DNA of 64,000 bases from Isochrysis galbana (GCA_018136815.1 CM030936.1:3321524-3385523); one strand, 5' to 3'. Positions 20,106-32,008 are shown, numbered from the stretch's first letter. Program-made: numbers and translations. The notes: generated by a model not told the origin, from the letters alone.

Positions 20106-21705
20106 CGGCGCGCAGGCGACGGGCGGCCGCGGCTTGGCGCGAGACCTCGACGACAAAGTACATGTTTGGCCCAGCCTATATTGGGCCCAGTAACTGTTAG
20201 AGGAGCGGTGTAGATCAGAGTAACGATTGGACTATTCGAGGGTTTTTGCACGGCCGCAACAGGGTCTCAAGAGGGTCTCCACAGCGCCTCTCAACAAGTC
20301 GCGCTGTGGAGATGTCTATTGGGACCGTTCCAATAAATAAGCGTTGTGAGGCGCTATTGAGGACTCCGCCGCACCTCAACAATGGAGAAGGCGCGCCGCT
20401 GCCCCACCGTCCCACCGCCGTTGCCACGCCGCTTCTCGTCGTCCCCGCACCTGCCACGGGCCCACTGCAAGGCGTCGCGGCCCGAGCCCTGCGTGATGAA
20501 TGCCTCTCCCTCACCCTCCCTCTCCATGCACCCACGCTGCTTGTGCGCAGGGCAAGCGTGTAGGATACCAATGGACAGGTGGGGTGTAGCGGTACGGGGC
20601 CTGCCTTTTGCATCACCCGCGTAAGCCAAGCTAGCGTTAGCGTTACCGCGTGTGTATCCCTAGGGCTAGGGCTAGGGCCAGACCATGCCAAATTAGACGA
20701 GCGAACACTAGGCACTAGGACTCACGTGGCGGCCGACGCTGCTGAGCTTTTCTGCGCATTGAAGATTGAAGCAGGAACATCGGCATCAAGCTGCCAACAA
20801 GTGGGACACCTACCGGCAACACCTGCTACTAAGGTGTGAACCGTGGCCGACCGCAACATGCGTCGGGGTGGCGACATGGCACGGGGTGTATCATCACTCA
20901 TGGGATATTGTACACGCGCACACAATACTTGAAATAGAACCGTGGCCATCGACGAGCCCATCTCTCTACTGGGACGAGCGGAGGCGTTTATATCTTTAGC
21001 GCGCCTCCTCTATGGAACGGCGTGCTTCAAGGAAGAGCGAACACCAAAGTCACACCCTCTCGGCTCGATCAATAAGTGGCAAAGATCTTCTCGCTTGGAA
21101 GTTGCAATGATGACTATATCATATCATTCCTTGGCAGTGACCCGAAGCCGACCAGATCTTGCAAGATACCGTAGCACATTGCAGGTGGTACTTATCGATG
21201 CCTGGTGCCTTCGATGGAGACCGGTTGCAACTCGTGCGGGTGTATACATCATGCATCTCGCATGGAAACCGGGTCACGGCTTGCCGTCAATAGCCCCAGC
21301 ACCTGTCAAAAAAGGCTGCCACTCCGCCTCTCACCGCTCCCTAATTGTAACCGTGAACCGTAAGTATTGTGGCTGGGCACGGCTCGTTCCTCCTAGGAGT
21401 GGCGCATGTTCTATAGGACGACGGCTCTCGGCTGCGCCAAGCTCGGTGCAATCGTCGGTTCAGGGAACGCAGCAGGTACAGGAGGTAGCAAAGCGCAAAT
21501 GGCGCTCAGTCACCACTCGGTTATGTTTCATGAAGTTGTAACTCCATCGCTTTCCAAGACCCTTCTACGACCATACCGTCATTGGACCATGTGGGTTGCG
21601 AGCGTGGGCCCCAGGTGCGCAGATAAGTGGACGGCCTCTCCACGCTACCTGGCGCAAACCGCTAAACTGCGCGGACAAATACCCAGGACGCGACCGACGG
21701 CCGCA
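20106..21705. other. Intergenic, no convincing gene
   Basis: Several open frames exist (for example plus 20942-21541) but none has recognisable content. A TTAGCGTTACCGCG / CTAGGGCTAGGGCTAGGGC stretch lies at 20636-20680. The promoter of the minus-strand gene is presumably in 20100-20300. Confidence 0.4.
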
Positions 21706-24451
21706 TCAGGCACGCCACGATAGGTGGGATGGGATGAATCCCTTGGCGACGAGTTGCCTGTGCTGCTCTTCTAGCAACGCTTCAAGCTCAGCAAGAGACT
21801 CCAACGACGACTTGGTGGGCGACGCGGATGGCTTGTGCGGTGAGGAAGCTGATGTGGCACTAGTCTTTGCACGCTGGGGGGAGTTTACGGAGTATGTGGC
21901 CGACGGGAACGCAGGGGGAGCTTGTGGCTTGCCGCGTGATGCAGCGGCATCATTTTTAATGGGTGCCTCAAGGTCCTCGAGACGCCCAATATGGCCTTTA
22001 ACCTCTGAGCTCGCCGCCAAATATTTGGCTCCAGGGGGTTGGCGTTGGTCGAGGAAAGGGAGCAGGTGTCCACCCGTAAAGTTGGCCCTTCCATGGGAAC
22101 CAGTTGACGAGTCCAGAGTGAACGTTAGCATAGGCTCAGCGTGGTTGCTTCCTGCCGAATCTCGAAGTGACAGGGCAAGGGACGAGGAGATGTTCGGCGA
22201 TTGGCTGGAGATGATCGGCGACAAACTGACCGACGGGGCGCCAGAAGTCTCCACAAAGCGACTCAGTGGTGTTGGCGACCGGGCCGCGAGCTCAAGGGCA
22301 CCATCGTGCGAGCTACTGCTAGACATCGACGGTTCACTCACCGACCACCCCATCTCGTTGTTGTGCACCAAGGCCTCGGCCGCTGAGCCGTCGGGCGCGG
22401 CCACAGGCGCATCGACAACGGTCTCGTCACAAAGGCCTGGAAAGTGACGTTGCGGCTTGGGCGATCTGGCGGCGAGCGCCAGCGGGTTGCTGTGTGGCTT
22501 GGTATGACCGCGCGGTGCCTCCTTTGACGACTCGGAAGGATTCTGGAACTGGACGCGCCCTGCCAATCCCGATGCGGATCTGGCGGCCACACAATTGTTC
22601 TCGCGCGCCTCATCCTCATCTGAAAGAGTGAGCTTTGGCTTTGGCGATTTGGCCGCGAGCTCGAGAGTAGGGGCCAGAGTGGCGTGAGATTCCGTCTCCG
22701 CTTCTGATCCTTTCTGCGCTGCTTGCGATGGCCGAGTTGCTCCATTGGAATTGGGCCGCTTGGCAACGGCTTTCAGGTCCTCCTTGGGCTCAGCCGGTGG
22801 CTTTCGCGGTGTTGGGAGGAGGGAAGCAACCCCAGTGAGCCATGCGGCATGGGAATTTTGTGCCGCCTCACGGCTCCGCTCGACGCGTGCTCGGAGGCGT
22901 GCTTGGTGCTCCTGACAAGGGGGACACATGGGCTGCTCAGTGTCGGGGGAAGCCAGCCGGCCAAACAGAGCTACGAACCGCTCTTCAAGGTGCATAGCCC
23001 GGGCTCAGCCCGTTGTCCTTTGTGGAGTTCTGAAGTAGGATGCTCACCTGCAACAACGCGTCCAGCTGGTCGAGTTGAGACATGGAGGTGGAGATGGCGC
23101 CGCCCGCTGCTGTGCAATCATGCTCCTCGTGCGCCATGGCGCACGCCACGCGCGCATGGGAGCACTGACCGTCATATGTAGCCGGCGCGTCAGAGTGCAC
23201 CAGACGCTCGCCGATCAGTGGGACCTCGGCATCGCAACTTGATGCCACCGCGACGGCCGGCGCACCACGGTATGCCTGCACGTTGGGCAGGTCGGCAGGC
23301 GAGCATCTGCTGGCCCCTTGCGCAACGTGTTCACAGTCCGCCGCCTCCTGTCTAGGGCGAAAGTTCGCGCCAGCAGCGAAGACGGCGCACGGTGCCTCGC
23401 CGCTCCATGCGGCTGCAGCGGCCGCAATCTCGGCTTGTGAGAGGCTGCATGGCTCCACACCGCACCGTGCTGAGGCGGCTTCGGTTGCCTGGTGCGGTGG
23501 CGATGCGCAGGTCTGGCGTGTTGTGGGATTGCCGGTGCGCCACGGCCGCTCGTGCGTTCTCCTCACGCGCGACAAGCTGCGGCCAGGCGACGCTCGTCGA
23601 GTAGAATTGGGCGCCGCCTTGCGGGTGACTTTCTGGTTCGGCACCGGCCGATGACCGCGTTGTCCGCTCCAGGCGTCTGCAGCAGCGCGCACTTGGTCTT
23701 GCGATAGGGAGCACGCACTTAGGGCCTCGCCGCACTCTTCGGGCGAGGACGCCTCGTTGGCGGACGAGGCGAATGAATGGCGCGTGTGCGCAGCGTCTTG
23801 ACGGACGAGAACTGGGAGGCCACCCGCCGGGAGCGGCGCGTCCGACTGTGAGGTCTGCGTGCACTCGGCCGAGCCCGAGCGCACCGGCATTGTGGGGTTC
23901 GCCTCACCGGGATTCTCCGTTTGTGTGGTTGCCTCGAGAGCGGTTTGGCAGCCGACCGAGGAGGAATGTGGCGGCGCACTGGTGGGGCGCGCGCGCGCGC
24001 GCGTATGTGTGGCCACCGGTGCGGCAGTGCTGCGCCGCGTGCGCTCAGCGAGCGCCGCTGCGCGGCTGGCGATCCTCCTCTGTGTCGCGACGACCGCACT
24101 GGCGCTTGCGTGCGGTAGCATCTCCACACTTGGCCCCGAGGGCGGGAGCGCGCACGTGCACGCACATGTAGGTGAGCGGTCTGAGACCACTTGCCACCTA
24201 TTCGGGCTCAGCGTGCGCCTCGTAGGAGGCCGGGAGGCCCCGAGAGAGGCTGTGGGAGGCTGTAAAAGGCCAGAGGGCCGCCGGCTCACACGGATGGCCA
24301 CGCCTGTGTTGTCTCTGTACGGATCGAGGGAGGCCCAGGCACGGTACTCGGGAGGCGGTTTGGGCGCACGGTGACGGTGAGCCGCACCGTATGAGGAAAG
24401 AGCCCCTGTTGGGAGGGAGGCGGAGGGGAGAGGGCGGGAGCAGGTACGCAT
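21706..24451 (-). CDS. Low-complexity, probably disordered protein (two exons)
   Basis: Exon 1 (24451-23048) ends at LDQLDALLQ with donor CAG|GTGAGC. Exon 2 (22980-21706) resumes in phase at RFVALFGRL after a 67-bp intron. The protein is Ser/Ala/Pro-rich. Exon 1 has two similar units, ACSLSQDQVRAAADAWSG and PCSLSQAEIAAAAAAWSG. Exon 2 has three similar units of the type LELAARSPTP, LALAARSPKP and LELAAKSPKP. Each pattern looks like a short linear motif repeated along a flexible chain. The last 40 residues (SLESLAELEALLEEQHRQL) should form a helix or coiled coil. The start at 24451 is not secure; the G-rich region from 24420 upward is probably leader. Confidence 0.5.
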
Positions 24452-25207
24452 GGGGGGGGGGGCAAGGGGGGAAGGAGAGGGGAAGGCGAGGCAGGGTTGG
24501 GAAGAGAAGAATGAGAGTGTGGTAAGGGAAAAGAAGCTGTGGAGAGTGCCCTTGGGGTGCGGAGGGGGAGGGGGGGGGGGGGGGCAGCACGAGGGGAAGT
24601 GAGAGAGGTCGCGAGGAGAGAGAGGGGGGGGAGGGAAGAGACCGAGATAGAGCTCGACGGCCTCGGAGGGAGAGAAAGAAACACGAGGATGGGAGGGAAG
24701 ACAAAGACTGTTTGAGAGGGAGAGGTGGGCCCCCCTCTCTGTTCCCCTCCTATTTCTGGGACGCGCGGCGCTCCGGAGGAGAGGAAGAGGACACTAACAG
24801 AAACTGGCCGAGAAACTGAGTAGGAGAGGGGGTTGAGGAAGGGGACCAGTGAGAGAGAGGGAGAGAGTATACATATCGAGTTCGGCACGATTAGAGTCCA
24901 ACAACGTCGAAGGCGGGAGAAAGGGGTTCCAGAGATTATGAGAGAGAGGGTTTTGGAAGGAGAGCTTGGGCCTTCACAGAAGCTATTCCCTGAAACACAT
25001 GAAGAAAAAGACCAGGCCACAGGGAAGGAGGAGAGCGCCTTGGAGAGGGGATGGCTGCGAACCGTGTGAAATGTGACTCTCTCTCAGCTCTCTTCGCTTG
25101 AGAGGGGAACAGAGAGGATGTCCACACAACGGGTGTACTCCAGACTAGCAGAGGGTACTTCTAAGTCTTCCCTCTGCCTCTGTCCTCCTCGCCGCCCTGC
25201 TCTTCCT

Positions 25208-25251
<44 letters not shown>

Positions 25252-25919
25252 CTCCCTCCCTCTCCTTCTCTCTCTCTCTCTCTCCCTCCCCCCCTCCCCC
25301 CCTCTCTCCCTCCCTCCCTCCCTCTCTCTCTCTCCCTCCCCCCCCTCCTTCGCTCGTCATCACGCCGACTCCGCTCGTAAATCAACCTCCCGGCGACTCC
25401 GCCATGATGAGCTCATCCCTCGTCTCTCCCCCCCCTCCCCCCCAACCCCCCTCACGGGTCTCGTGGGAAAGAAAGACATCGTCGCCCCAGCAGCGTCAGC
25501 CATTCCAACTCTACCGATCTACGTGCCGATCGAGCTGCGAATGTACCACTGTACCACCGGCGGCGCTATGACGCAAGTGTGTGTGTGTGTGGGGTGGGGG
25601 TCATGCAGATCGCCCGGAGCCTCTGCCCCTGCGCCATCCATCACATGCCGCAACTGCCCGGGCTCCACCGCTCCACCCGGGTCGAAGAACCTCCACAGCA
25701 GCAAATGGGTACATGCTAAGGATTGAGTAGACGCTAGGTCTAACTAAGTCCTGCAAAATACCCTCGAATTTCCATCACCAGCTGGCTTTAGTTTGCGCTA
25801 GTAAACGGCGACGGAGCAGCGAGGGGGCACGCTACACGCTAGACCGGAGATAAGAAGTCGCGTTCCTTCAAAAGAGGGCCAGGTGATATTTTATTTTCAC
25901 TCAGAATGCTTGTTTTCTT
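24452..25919. repeat. G-rich and CT-rich tracts, no gene
   Basis: G/GA tracts at 24410-24720, then a CT/CCCT microsatellite at 25206-25350. The (GT) tract at 25580-25595 is short. No coding frame with recognisable content. Confidence 0.6.
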
Positions 25920-26261
25920 TTAGGTCTCAACATCAACAATTCCTCCAGTGAGTATAAGTATTATTAAGATGAGTACAAAGCTAATAACGACATACAAGGA
26001 CGCGGCGCGTGCCCCCCCAAACACACACACACGGTAACCCCAAGCTACGCAGGCTAAGTTTTCATCTTCCTCCTCCTCGATCCTATTGTCGATGTCGTTC
26101 TTCTGGCAGGCGACGATGTCGCTTGGCTGATCTTGGGTGGCTAGGTCCGTGACGCGTGCGAGGACGGCCTACTTGTTCTCCATGTAGAGTTTGCCAGCTA
26201 CTCGGTGCACTTGCACCATGGGATTCGTTTGAGCGTACGCGACCGCCGTGATGTATTCCAT
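25920..26261 (-). pseudogene. Broken ORF with a C-terminal transmembrane segment
   Basis: One minus-strand frame reads MEYITAVAYAQTNP to GKLYMENK, a TAG at about 26169-26171, then AVLARVTDLATQDQPSD, an acidic RIEEEEDENL stretch and a hydrophobic helix (SLYVVISFVLILIILILTGG) before the true stop. The look is of a tail-anchored or single-pass protein with one nonsense codon. Alternatives are two exons with an unseen junction, or chance. The GT repeat (VCVFGG) may mark an intron start. Family unknown. Confidence 0.35.
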
Positions 26262-26639
26262 GCAGAGGTACGCGACGGCGGGTCGCGACCGCGGCGCGAA
26301 GCGCTAGCCCGGTCACTCACTAGGGGGGTGCGAAGGGCACCATCGGTAATGGGCAAACGAGGACCTAAATAAGCTCCCTATAGGTTCTGGTATGAGAGAT
26401 CAGCAAAAAAAATCCGGGGTCCTCCGGCAAAATTTTCGAAAAATACTCAATTTCAGGCCTCTGACCTCTGACGGCCGCGCACGAAATATACAACGGGCCC
26501 CCTCCGGTATAATTTTATCGATGGCCTTCAAGCGCGCCTCTCGCAGCGCATTACGAAGCCATGGTCATCACCAGCAAACACGGTCGATACAGCCTACCGA
26601 AAACAGCGGGTCATATACATATATAGTGTATCAACTATT
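26262..26639. other. Intergenic, no gene seen
   Basis: TATATGTATA-like AT-rich sequence at 26610-26640 precedes the LINE-derived repeat. Confidence 0.4.
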
Positions 26640-27780
26640 GTTATAGTTTGAACTATGGAGCGTGCCGCGACGCCGCGACCGCTCCCGAGCCCCAGGCGAC
26701 CCTCGCCACCGCGCCCCACCTGGGACGCCCCATGCCGCCCGAGGCGGCTCGTCAGAAAGCCCTCTCAGAGCCCATCCAGCCCATCCAAACCACGCCCGCG
26801 CAAGCGCGCGGGGTGGCGAGCACTGGCACCGAACAGGTTGCCCCCATGGCTCTGCGTAGCATGCAGGGGGTCTTTGAGACTCCCTCCAACAGTGGGAAAC
26901 CCTCCCACCCCAAGAGCACCTCATGTGGGAGGGCAGCTCAGCTGCCCTCCCCATGGTGGAAACCTCTACCATCAGTGCACCCAACATGGGAGGGCACTTC
27001 ACAACCATCAATCTCCTACGGAGAGCAACTTGTGCCTCTGTTTTTCAACATGTTGACTCACTTCTCGTTTTCACCCCACTCCTGTGGGCCACAAGAACCT
27101 ACAACTCAGTGCCCTGCCTTGGGCCCTCCTTCAACACTTGACTCCCTCTCCTACTCTCCCTTCCCTCTAGAACCAACCCAAACAGCACGAACCCCCTCGC
27201 CCTCTGTTTCAAGCACCAAAACTTTCAACTCAAGACCTTTGTTGATACACTTCACGTTTTCACCCCACTCTTGTGGGCCACAATTACCTACAACTCAGTG
27301 CCCTGCCTTGGGCCCTCTTCCAACACTTCACTCCCTCTCCCACTCCCTCTTCCAACTACAACTAACCCAAGAAGCACAAACCCCCTTGCCCTCTGCTTCA
27401 AGCACCAAAAATTTCGACTCAAGACAAGAGGGAGGACATGTCTTGAGGCGGCGTCGCTGCCCATGCCTAGCGCAAAGGTATAGCGCCCCCACTCAGACAT
27501 CTCCTTCCCCACAGCTCCTCTCTGAGGAGTTGCTCCTCTCCCTCCCATTAGGCCCCCTTGCCTGCGAGACCAGAACAGGATCCCGGCGTAGGGGGCTGTC
27601 TGAGTGTGGAGGGAGGGGCGCTCTGGCTAGCGCAGGTAGAAAGCTAGTGAAGAGCTGGGTGGCATAAGGGGGGAAGGGTGCTTGCGCTTGCCGCGGCAGG
27701 GGGTCCTGTCTTGAGTGAGCGCTAGTCCCGTTCCTTTGCCGCGCCGCGACCCATAAAAATTTGTTAAAAATTTAAAATTT
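26640..27780 (+). mobile_element. Repeat F: LINE ORF1-derived element, copy 1
   Basis: The left end ACTATTGTTATAGTTTGAAC then ATGGAGCG matches the start of LINE ORF1 at 61548-61575 (minus strand). The frame soon breaks: MERA is in one frame and the following ATAPEPQAT-like part in the next. After a CCCCATGGTGGAAACC segment related to 61240-61290 come two tandem units of about 195 bp (27055-27250, 27253-27440; TTTTCACCCCACTC, TTGGGCCCTC, CAAGCACCAAAA). The right end, GCCGCGGCAGGGGGTCCTGT to CCATAAAAATTTGTT, is shared with 62417-63268. A long frame (26648-27667) crosses this but reads as repeat sequence, not a host gene. Confidence 0.65.
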
Positions 27781-28111
27781 ATACATATATAGTGTATTAT
27801 ACGTATATATTTATATCCATCTCCCGTAGGCTCACAGCTCACAGCTACAGCTACCGGTAGTTCCTGTGGGAGTGTAATTGTAATTGTAACTGTAACTGTC
27901 AAGCATGATTGTGATTGATGATTGATTGTCTTGCATCCAACTAGGTGGTAGGTGGTAGGTGGTGGTAGCTAGTGGTGTAGTGGTGCAGGTGGGAGGTGGG
28001 AGGCCAGGCAATCAGGTGGCGGAATTGATTATGCTATGGCTATGGCCTCGCTCGCATGCACGCTCACTCACCGCGCGCGCGCAGCGCGCAACCCTCTGTT
28101 CCGGACATGGG
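27781..28111. other. Intergenic, no gene seen
   Basis: GGTGGTAGGTGGTAGG short repeats at 27950-27980. Nothing else. Confidence 0.4.
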
Positions 28112-28190
28112 GGTCTCCTAGAAACACGGTGAAAAACACTGTTTTTGACTTCCGTAGAAACACACTGTTCCTGTGTTTAACATCTAGGGG
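28112..28190 (+). repeat. Small inverted-repeat unit
   Basis: CCTAGAAACACGGTGAAAAA at the left and TGTGTTTAACATCTAGG at the right are imperfect inverted copies. CTTCCGTAGAAACAC in the middle matches CCTCCGTAGAAACAC at 8160-8175. Likely a relative of the CCTAGATGGG-ended MITEs. Confidence 0.5.
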
Positions 28191-28658
28191 TGCTAGGTGA
28201 CCTTCAAGAACAAAATGATTTTAAAATGGAAAATGGCAGGGATTAAGATTAAGTATCGCCCAATATTGACCGTCCGTACAGGACCGCAGACGTGAGAGGG
28301 TCCTCTGAGGGTGCAACTTGAGGTTCCCTTTCAAAAAACAACCAAACCTGAAACCTGAGGTTGCAGCCTCTTGGTGCGTGTACGACGCAACCTGCTTCCT
28401 GCTTCAATACCGACCAACCCTTTGGTTGCAGGCCTGGGCAGTACATGTGGGCTGAGTACAATGCTTGACTCATGGCCCCAAAGCTTCATGGCCCCAAAAT
28501 ACCAAGGGCCAAGGGGGAGAACCAATGTGCTAGGAATTGGCCAGGTACCGAGTATTACTCCAAGTAAAAGGATAGCGAAAGGCGAGAAAGTGCATCCCGC
28601 CACGGGGGTCGAGGCGGGCGCGGGAGGGGGGAGGAGCGACAGCGAGAGCGCGGGCTCG

Positions 28659-29774
28659 ATGTCGGCCGACTTTGTGTGCGGCTGGCTCTCAGGCTGCACG
28701 GCCTCGCTGGCAGGGCAGCCGTTTGACACGATACGCGTGCGGATCCAGTCGGGTGCGGCGCTTGGCTCGCCCCTCGCTGTCGCTCGACAGCTCCACGCTA
28801 CAGAGGGGCTGGCAGGCTTTCTGCGCGGCTTTGCACCGCCGCTCCTCGCGACTGGCCCTCGCAACGCGATAGGCTTCGCGGTGCAGGGCGAGGTGGCTCG
28901 GCGATGCGCAGAGCGGCTGAACCGGCGTACCTCCGCCTCCGACACCGAGCTCGTCCGCCTCGCCTCTGCGTGTGCGGGAGGGGTGTGCGCTGGGCTGGCG
29001 CAGTGTGCCGTCATCGTCCCAGCTGATCGCATCAAGGTGCAGCAGCAGGTGCTCTCTCGGCTGAGCGGCAGTGCGCCCGAACCAATGTTCGAGGTAGCAA
29101 ATCGACTAGTCCGTACGCATGGCGTTGTGGGTGGCCTGCTCACCGGTGGCACAGCGACTGCAATGCGCCAGGCACCATCGGCGGCCATTTACTTTGGCTT
29201 TTACCACGCCGTGCAGCCAAAGTTAAGGGACCGCTTTGGGCTGGGGGGGCTTTCAGCCCCTTTGCTTGCGGGTGGATTTGCGGGTGTTTTCGCGTACGCC
29301 TGCACGTATCCGCTGGACGTCATTAAGGCGCGGCAGCAGGCAAGCGGTGGCAGGGCTGACACTCTCCTTGGGATGGGAAGCTGCAATGCACGCCACAGTT
29401 CCACGCAGCCTGTCCAGCACCGGGAAGTCAGTGAGTTGCGCACGCGAGCAAGCGACTTATCTGCTTTGCGAGTAAGCAGCTTATCTGCAACGCCAAATTC
29501 TCGTCGAATTCAGCCCGAGGCGTGCGCAGCAAGTTCTTACCGTGCAGATGCATCCATTCGTCTGCCGACCATGTGGGCGGAGACACAGCGAGCGCACAAC
29601 ACCCACGAGGCGTTGACGGTACTCGAGACCATTCGCGCTCTCAATCGGGAGGTGGGCCCTGCTTGGCTTGTACGTGGAATGGGCCCAACGCTGCTTCGCG
29701 CTTTCGTTATCAATGCAGTCAATTTTGCTTGCTTCGAGAGTCTCAAGGATCGCATCAAGAGAATGCATAGGTAG
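28659..29774 (+). CDS. Mitochondrial carrier family (SLC25-like) transporter
   Basis: The 371-residue protein shows the three-repeat plan of mitochondrial carriers. Each repeat has a Px[D/E]xx[K/R] signature at the end of its first helix: QPFDTIRVRIQ, VPADRIKVQQQ and YPLDVIKARQQ. Such carriers exchange metabolites across the inner mitochondrial (sometimes plastid or peroxisomal) membrane. The pattern is closest in feel to carnitine/ornithine-type carriers (GFLRGFAPPLLATGPRNAIG), but substrate is not readable. The start at 28659 (MSADFVCGWLSG) fits the family. In-frame ATGs upstream would add about 65 residues and possibly a presequence. Repeat 3 carries an unusual insert of about 90 residues between ARQQASGG and HEALTVLE with no stop; it could be a retained in-frame intron. 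Confidence 0.88.
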   Translation: MSADFVCGWLSGCTASLAGQPFDTIRVRIQSGAALGSPLAVARQLHATEGLAGFLRGFAPPLLATGPRNAIGFAVQGEVARRCAERLNRRTSASDTELVRLASACAGGVCAGLAQCAVIVPADRIKVQQQVLSRLSGSAPEPMFEVANRLVRTHGVVGGLLTGGTATAMRQAPSAAIYFGFYHAVQPKLRDRFGLGGLSAPLLAGGFAGVFAYACTYPLDVIKARQQASGGRADTLLGMGSCNARHSSTQPVQHREVSELRTRASDLSALRVSSLSATPNSRRIQPEACAASSYRADASIRLPTMWAETQRAHNTHEALTVLETIRALNREVGPAWLVRGMGPTLLRAFVINAVNFACFESLKDRIKRMHR

Positions 29775-30085
29775 CACACGGCGATGTGTTGTGCACATGT
29801 TGTACGGGACTCCTAGTAGCTAGAGGAAACAGGATTCGTTGCCTCGTTGGGATTCCACCCTCAAAGAGGGCATTCTCATAAGCTAAATTCATAACTAGTT
29901 AACTATCATCATTATTAATTATTTATTGAGAGTTAGTACGCACCTACTGTGCCACTACCACTAGCCGTGCAGCGCTTGCACCAAGCCACCAACCAACCCG
30001 CTTGTGGCAGTGGCGCGGATTGGTTTCTGCGGGAGTGTTGGTGAGGGATGCCCATCTCTCTTCCTCTTCAGGCTTCAGAATAAAA

Positions 30086-30212
30086 AAACTTCTTAAAACT
30101 TCTTAATATTCTCACCACGCACGCGGCCCTGAAACAGGTGCATTTCCGGCGCCGACCACGCCCGCTTCCTTTTTCACTCCCTCCTCCTGCCGTGCGGCTC
30201 ACCCCTCTGAGG
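30086..30212 (-). repeat. LINE 3' tail fragment in repeat D
   Basis: Minus-strand reading gives the LINE tail: GAGGGGTGAGCCGCACGGCA, GGAAGCGGGCGTGGTCGG, CGTGGTGAGAATATTAAGAA and a T run. It splits repeat D. Confidence 0.65.
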
Positions 30213-30252
30213 CCGATCTCGCAGTTACCACCCTCGCGGGCCCGTAAGGGCC

Positions 30253-30385
30253 CGACAATAACGAGCCTCAGCCGGAGATCATAAATCATAAACCATATTT
30301 TATGATCTCGGAAAGGGCGCAAAGTGCAAAGTGCACCATGGCATCGACAATGTCAATCAAGAAGTCATAAACACCTTTCATTCGC
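30253..30385 (+). repeat. Repeat D, copy 1
   Basis: Matches 56684-56815: AATAACGAGCCTCAGCCGGA, GATCATAAA, a self-complementary TTTATGATC segment, GGGCGCAAAGTGCA and CATGGCATCGACAATG. Confidence 0.75.
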
Positions 30386-31186
30386 CTATCTGCTATTTGC
30401 TGGGTATTAGAAAGCACCGGCTGCAAGACTTCAATATCAAGTACAGCAAGTCCAGGCCAACACAATCACCTAATACAACCGACTTACTTACTTACTACCG
30501 CCGCCATGCTAGCTAGCCACGTTCCACGTTCCCGCTGAGCCGCAGCCGCCGCACACCACCAACGCGCGGGGGCACTAAGAGCGTGCGGAGCGCCGACGCT
30601 TCTCCGATCCTTGCTCGCGGCTGCCGCGTCGCTCCTCACGCGCAGCCAGCCGGGCGGCGGGCGCTGGCTCGGACATCCCATCCCATCCCGTGCAGCAGCT
30701 CCATATCGCCCTGGCACCATCATGGTGACCAGGGCGGCCGAGAGGAGGGAGAGCGACGCCATCGCTCGCGCTCTCTCCAGAACAGAACCGGATAAAATTC
30801 TCTTACAATTCTCTCACACCACTACCAAACGCACATTCACGGTAACACGTAGATAACTAACGTAAACAGGATACGCGAAGAAGGGGGGGTGAGCAGGAGA
30901 GAAAAAGAGGAAAGAAAAGGAAAGACGAGAGGAGGCCCGTCGCCTTTCCTCACGTGAAGAGAGAGGAGAGAGGAGATCTCACAGGACTTAGAAAGTAAAC
31001 GTAGGAGAGGACGGAGGGGCATCCGTAACAGGCGCTCCTGCCTCCCGTCTCGCTGCCCCCTCCGAATGGAGCCAGATGAGAAGTCAGGCCAAGCAAGGGG
31101 ACTGGCCAGCTCTACCTTCTTTCTAACGTGAGGTTGCGGCCTTTTATTTATGGTTGAGGTTGCACTACATTAGGGTTATCATCGGG

Positions 31187-32008
31187 CAAACTAAAAAGTT
31201 TACACTTAGTTCGCCCATGGGGGGCACGAGCCCCCCCCCTCTCCACTCCTCCCCTGCCATGGGGGAGGAACCACCCATCCACCCATGCTCCTGGCATGCC
31301 CGATGGCTTGCCAGGAGCAGACAGTCCTGCTGACCCACTCTCTCACTGGCAGGCTTGCCTGCCTCGCGCGTTCTGGCCAGTCGTGGCCAGCCCATCGCTC
31401 CAACCTCCCCTCCCCCCGTGGTCGACAGGCAAACAGGTGCAGCGTGGGGGCCCTAGAGGCTCAGGAGTGCCAGCGAGGGCCCAGCCCTAGCCTCCTCTGC
31501 CCCCTGAGCTGGCGCCTCCAGAATCCTCGCCAGGGGCCGCCAAAGGCCAGAGGGCAGCTGGAGGCCTGCCGCAGGCGCGCCATCGCGCGTGCCGCAGGAG
31601 AGCAGGGAGAGAGAGCGCGGAGAAGGGGGTGGGCGTGAGCGAGAGCTCCGCCCACCGAAACATCGGTAAGTCTCGCGCCTGTTCACAGGATAAGTCGAGA
31701 CAGAGTCCGCCGCCAGCCCGGGAGGCATAGGAGGAAGGGGTGAACGGATCACCGGGGGGGGGGCGGGGGGGGGGGGGGGCGCGGGCCACGGGCCACGGGC
31801 CACCGGACCATATCTATAGCGATAATATCTAAGCCCTTCACCCCAATCCCCCAAGTAGTGTACGGGGGGGAGCCGCCTGATGGCGGAGGGAGAAGGGCCG
31901 GGGGAATGGAGATGTAGAAAGTATGCAGTACGCTAGTGCTACTTGTAGTAGCTAGTGGTTCCATTCGCATTCGCCGCGAGTGCGGTAAGAATATTAAATG
32001 ATTGCTTT
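31187..32008 (+). mobile_element. Repeat B', SINE-like element with LINE tail, copy 1
   Basis: The body (GTTCGCCCATGGGGGGCACG, GCCATGGGGGAGGAACC, GGTAAGTCTCGCGCCTGTT, AAGTAGTGTACGGGGGG) matches 43739-44493. Flanks carry an imperfect 16-base repeat, TAGGGTTATCATCGGG at 31170-31185 and TAGGGCTATCATCGGG at about 32009-32024, which suggests a target-site duplication. The right part resembles the LINE 3' tail. Confidence 0.6.

Larger units (their letters stand above)
29775..31170. other. Intergenic with repeat pieces, no gene
   Basis: Holds repeat D (29935-30385) broken by a LINE tail. 30860-31020 is purine-rich. Several open frames have no recognisable content. Confidence 0.4.
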
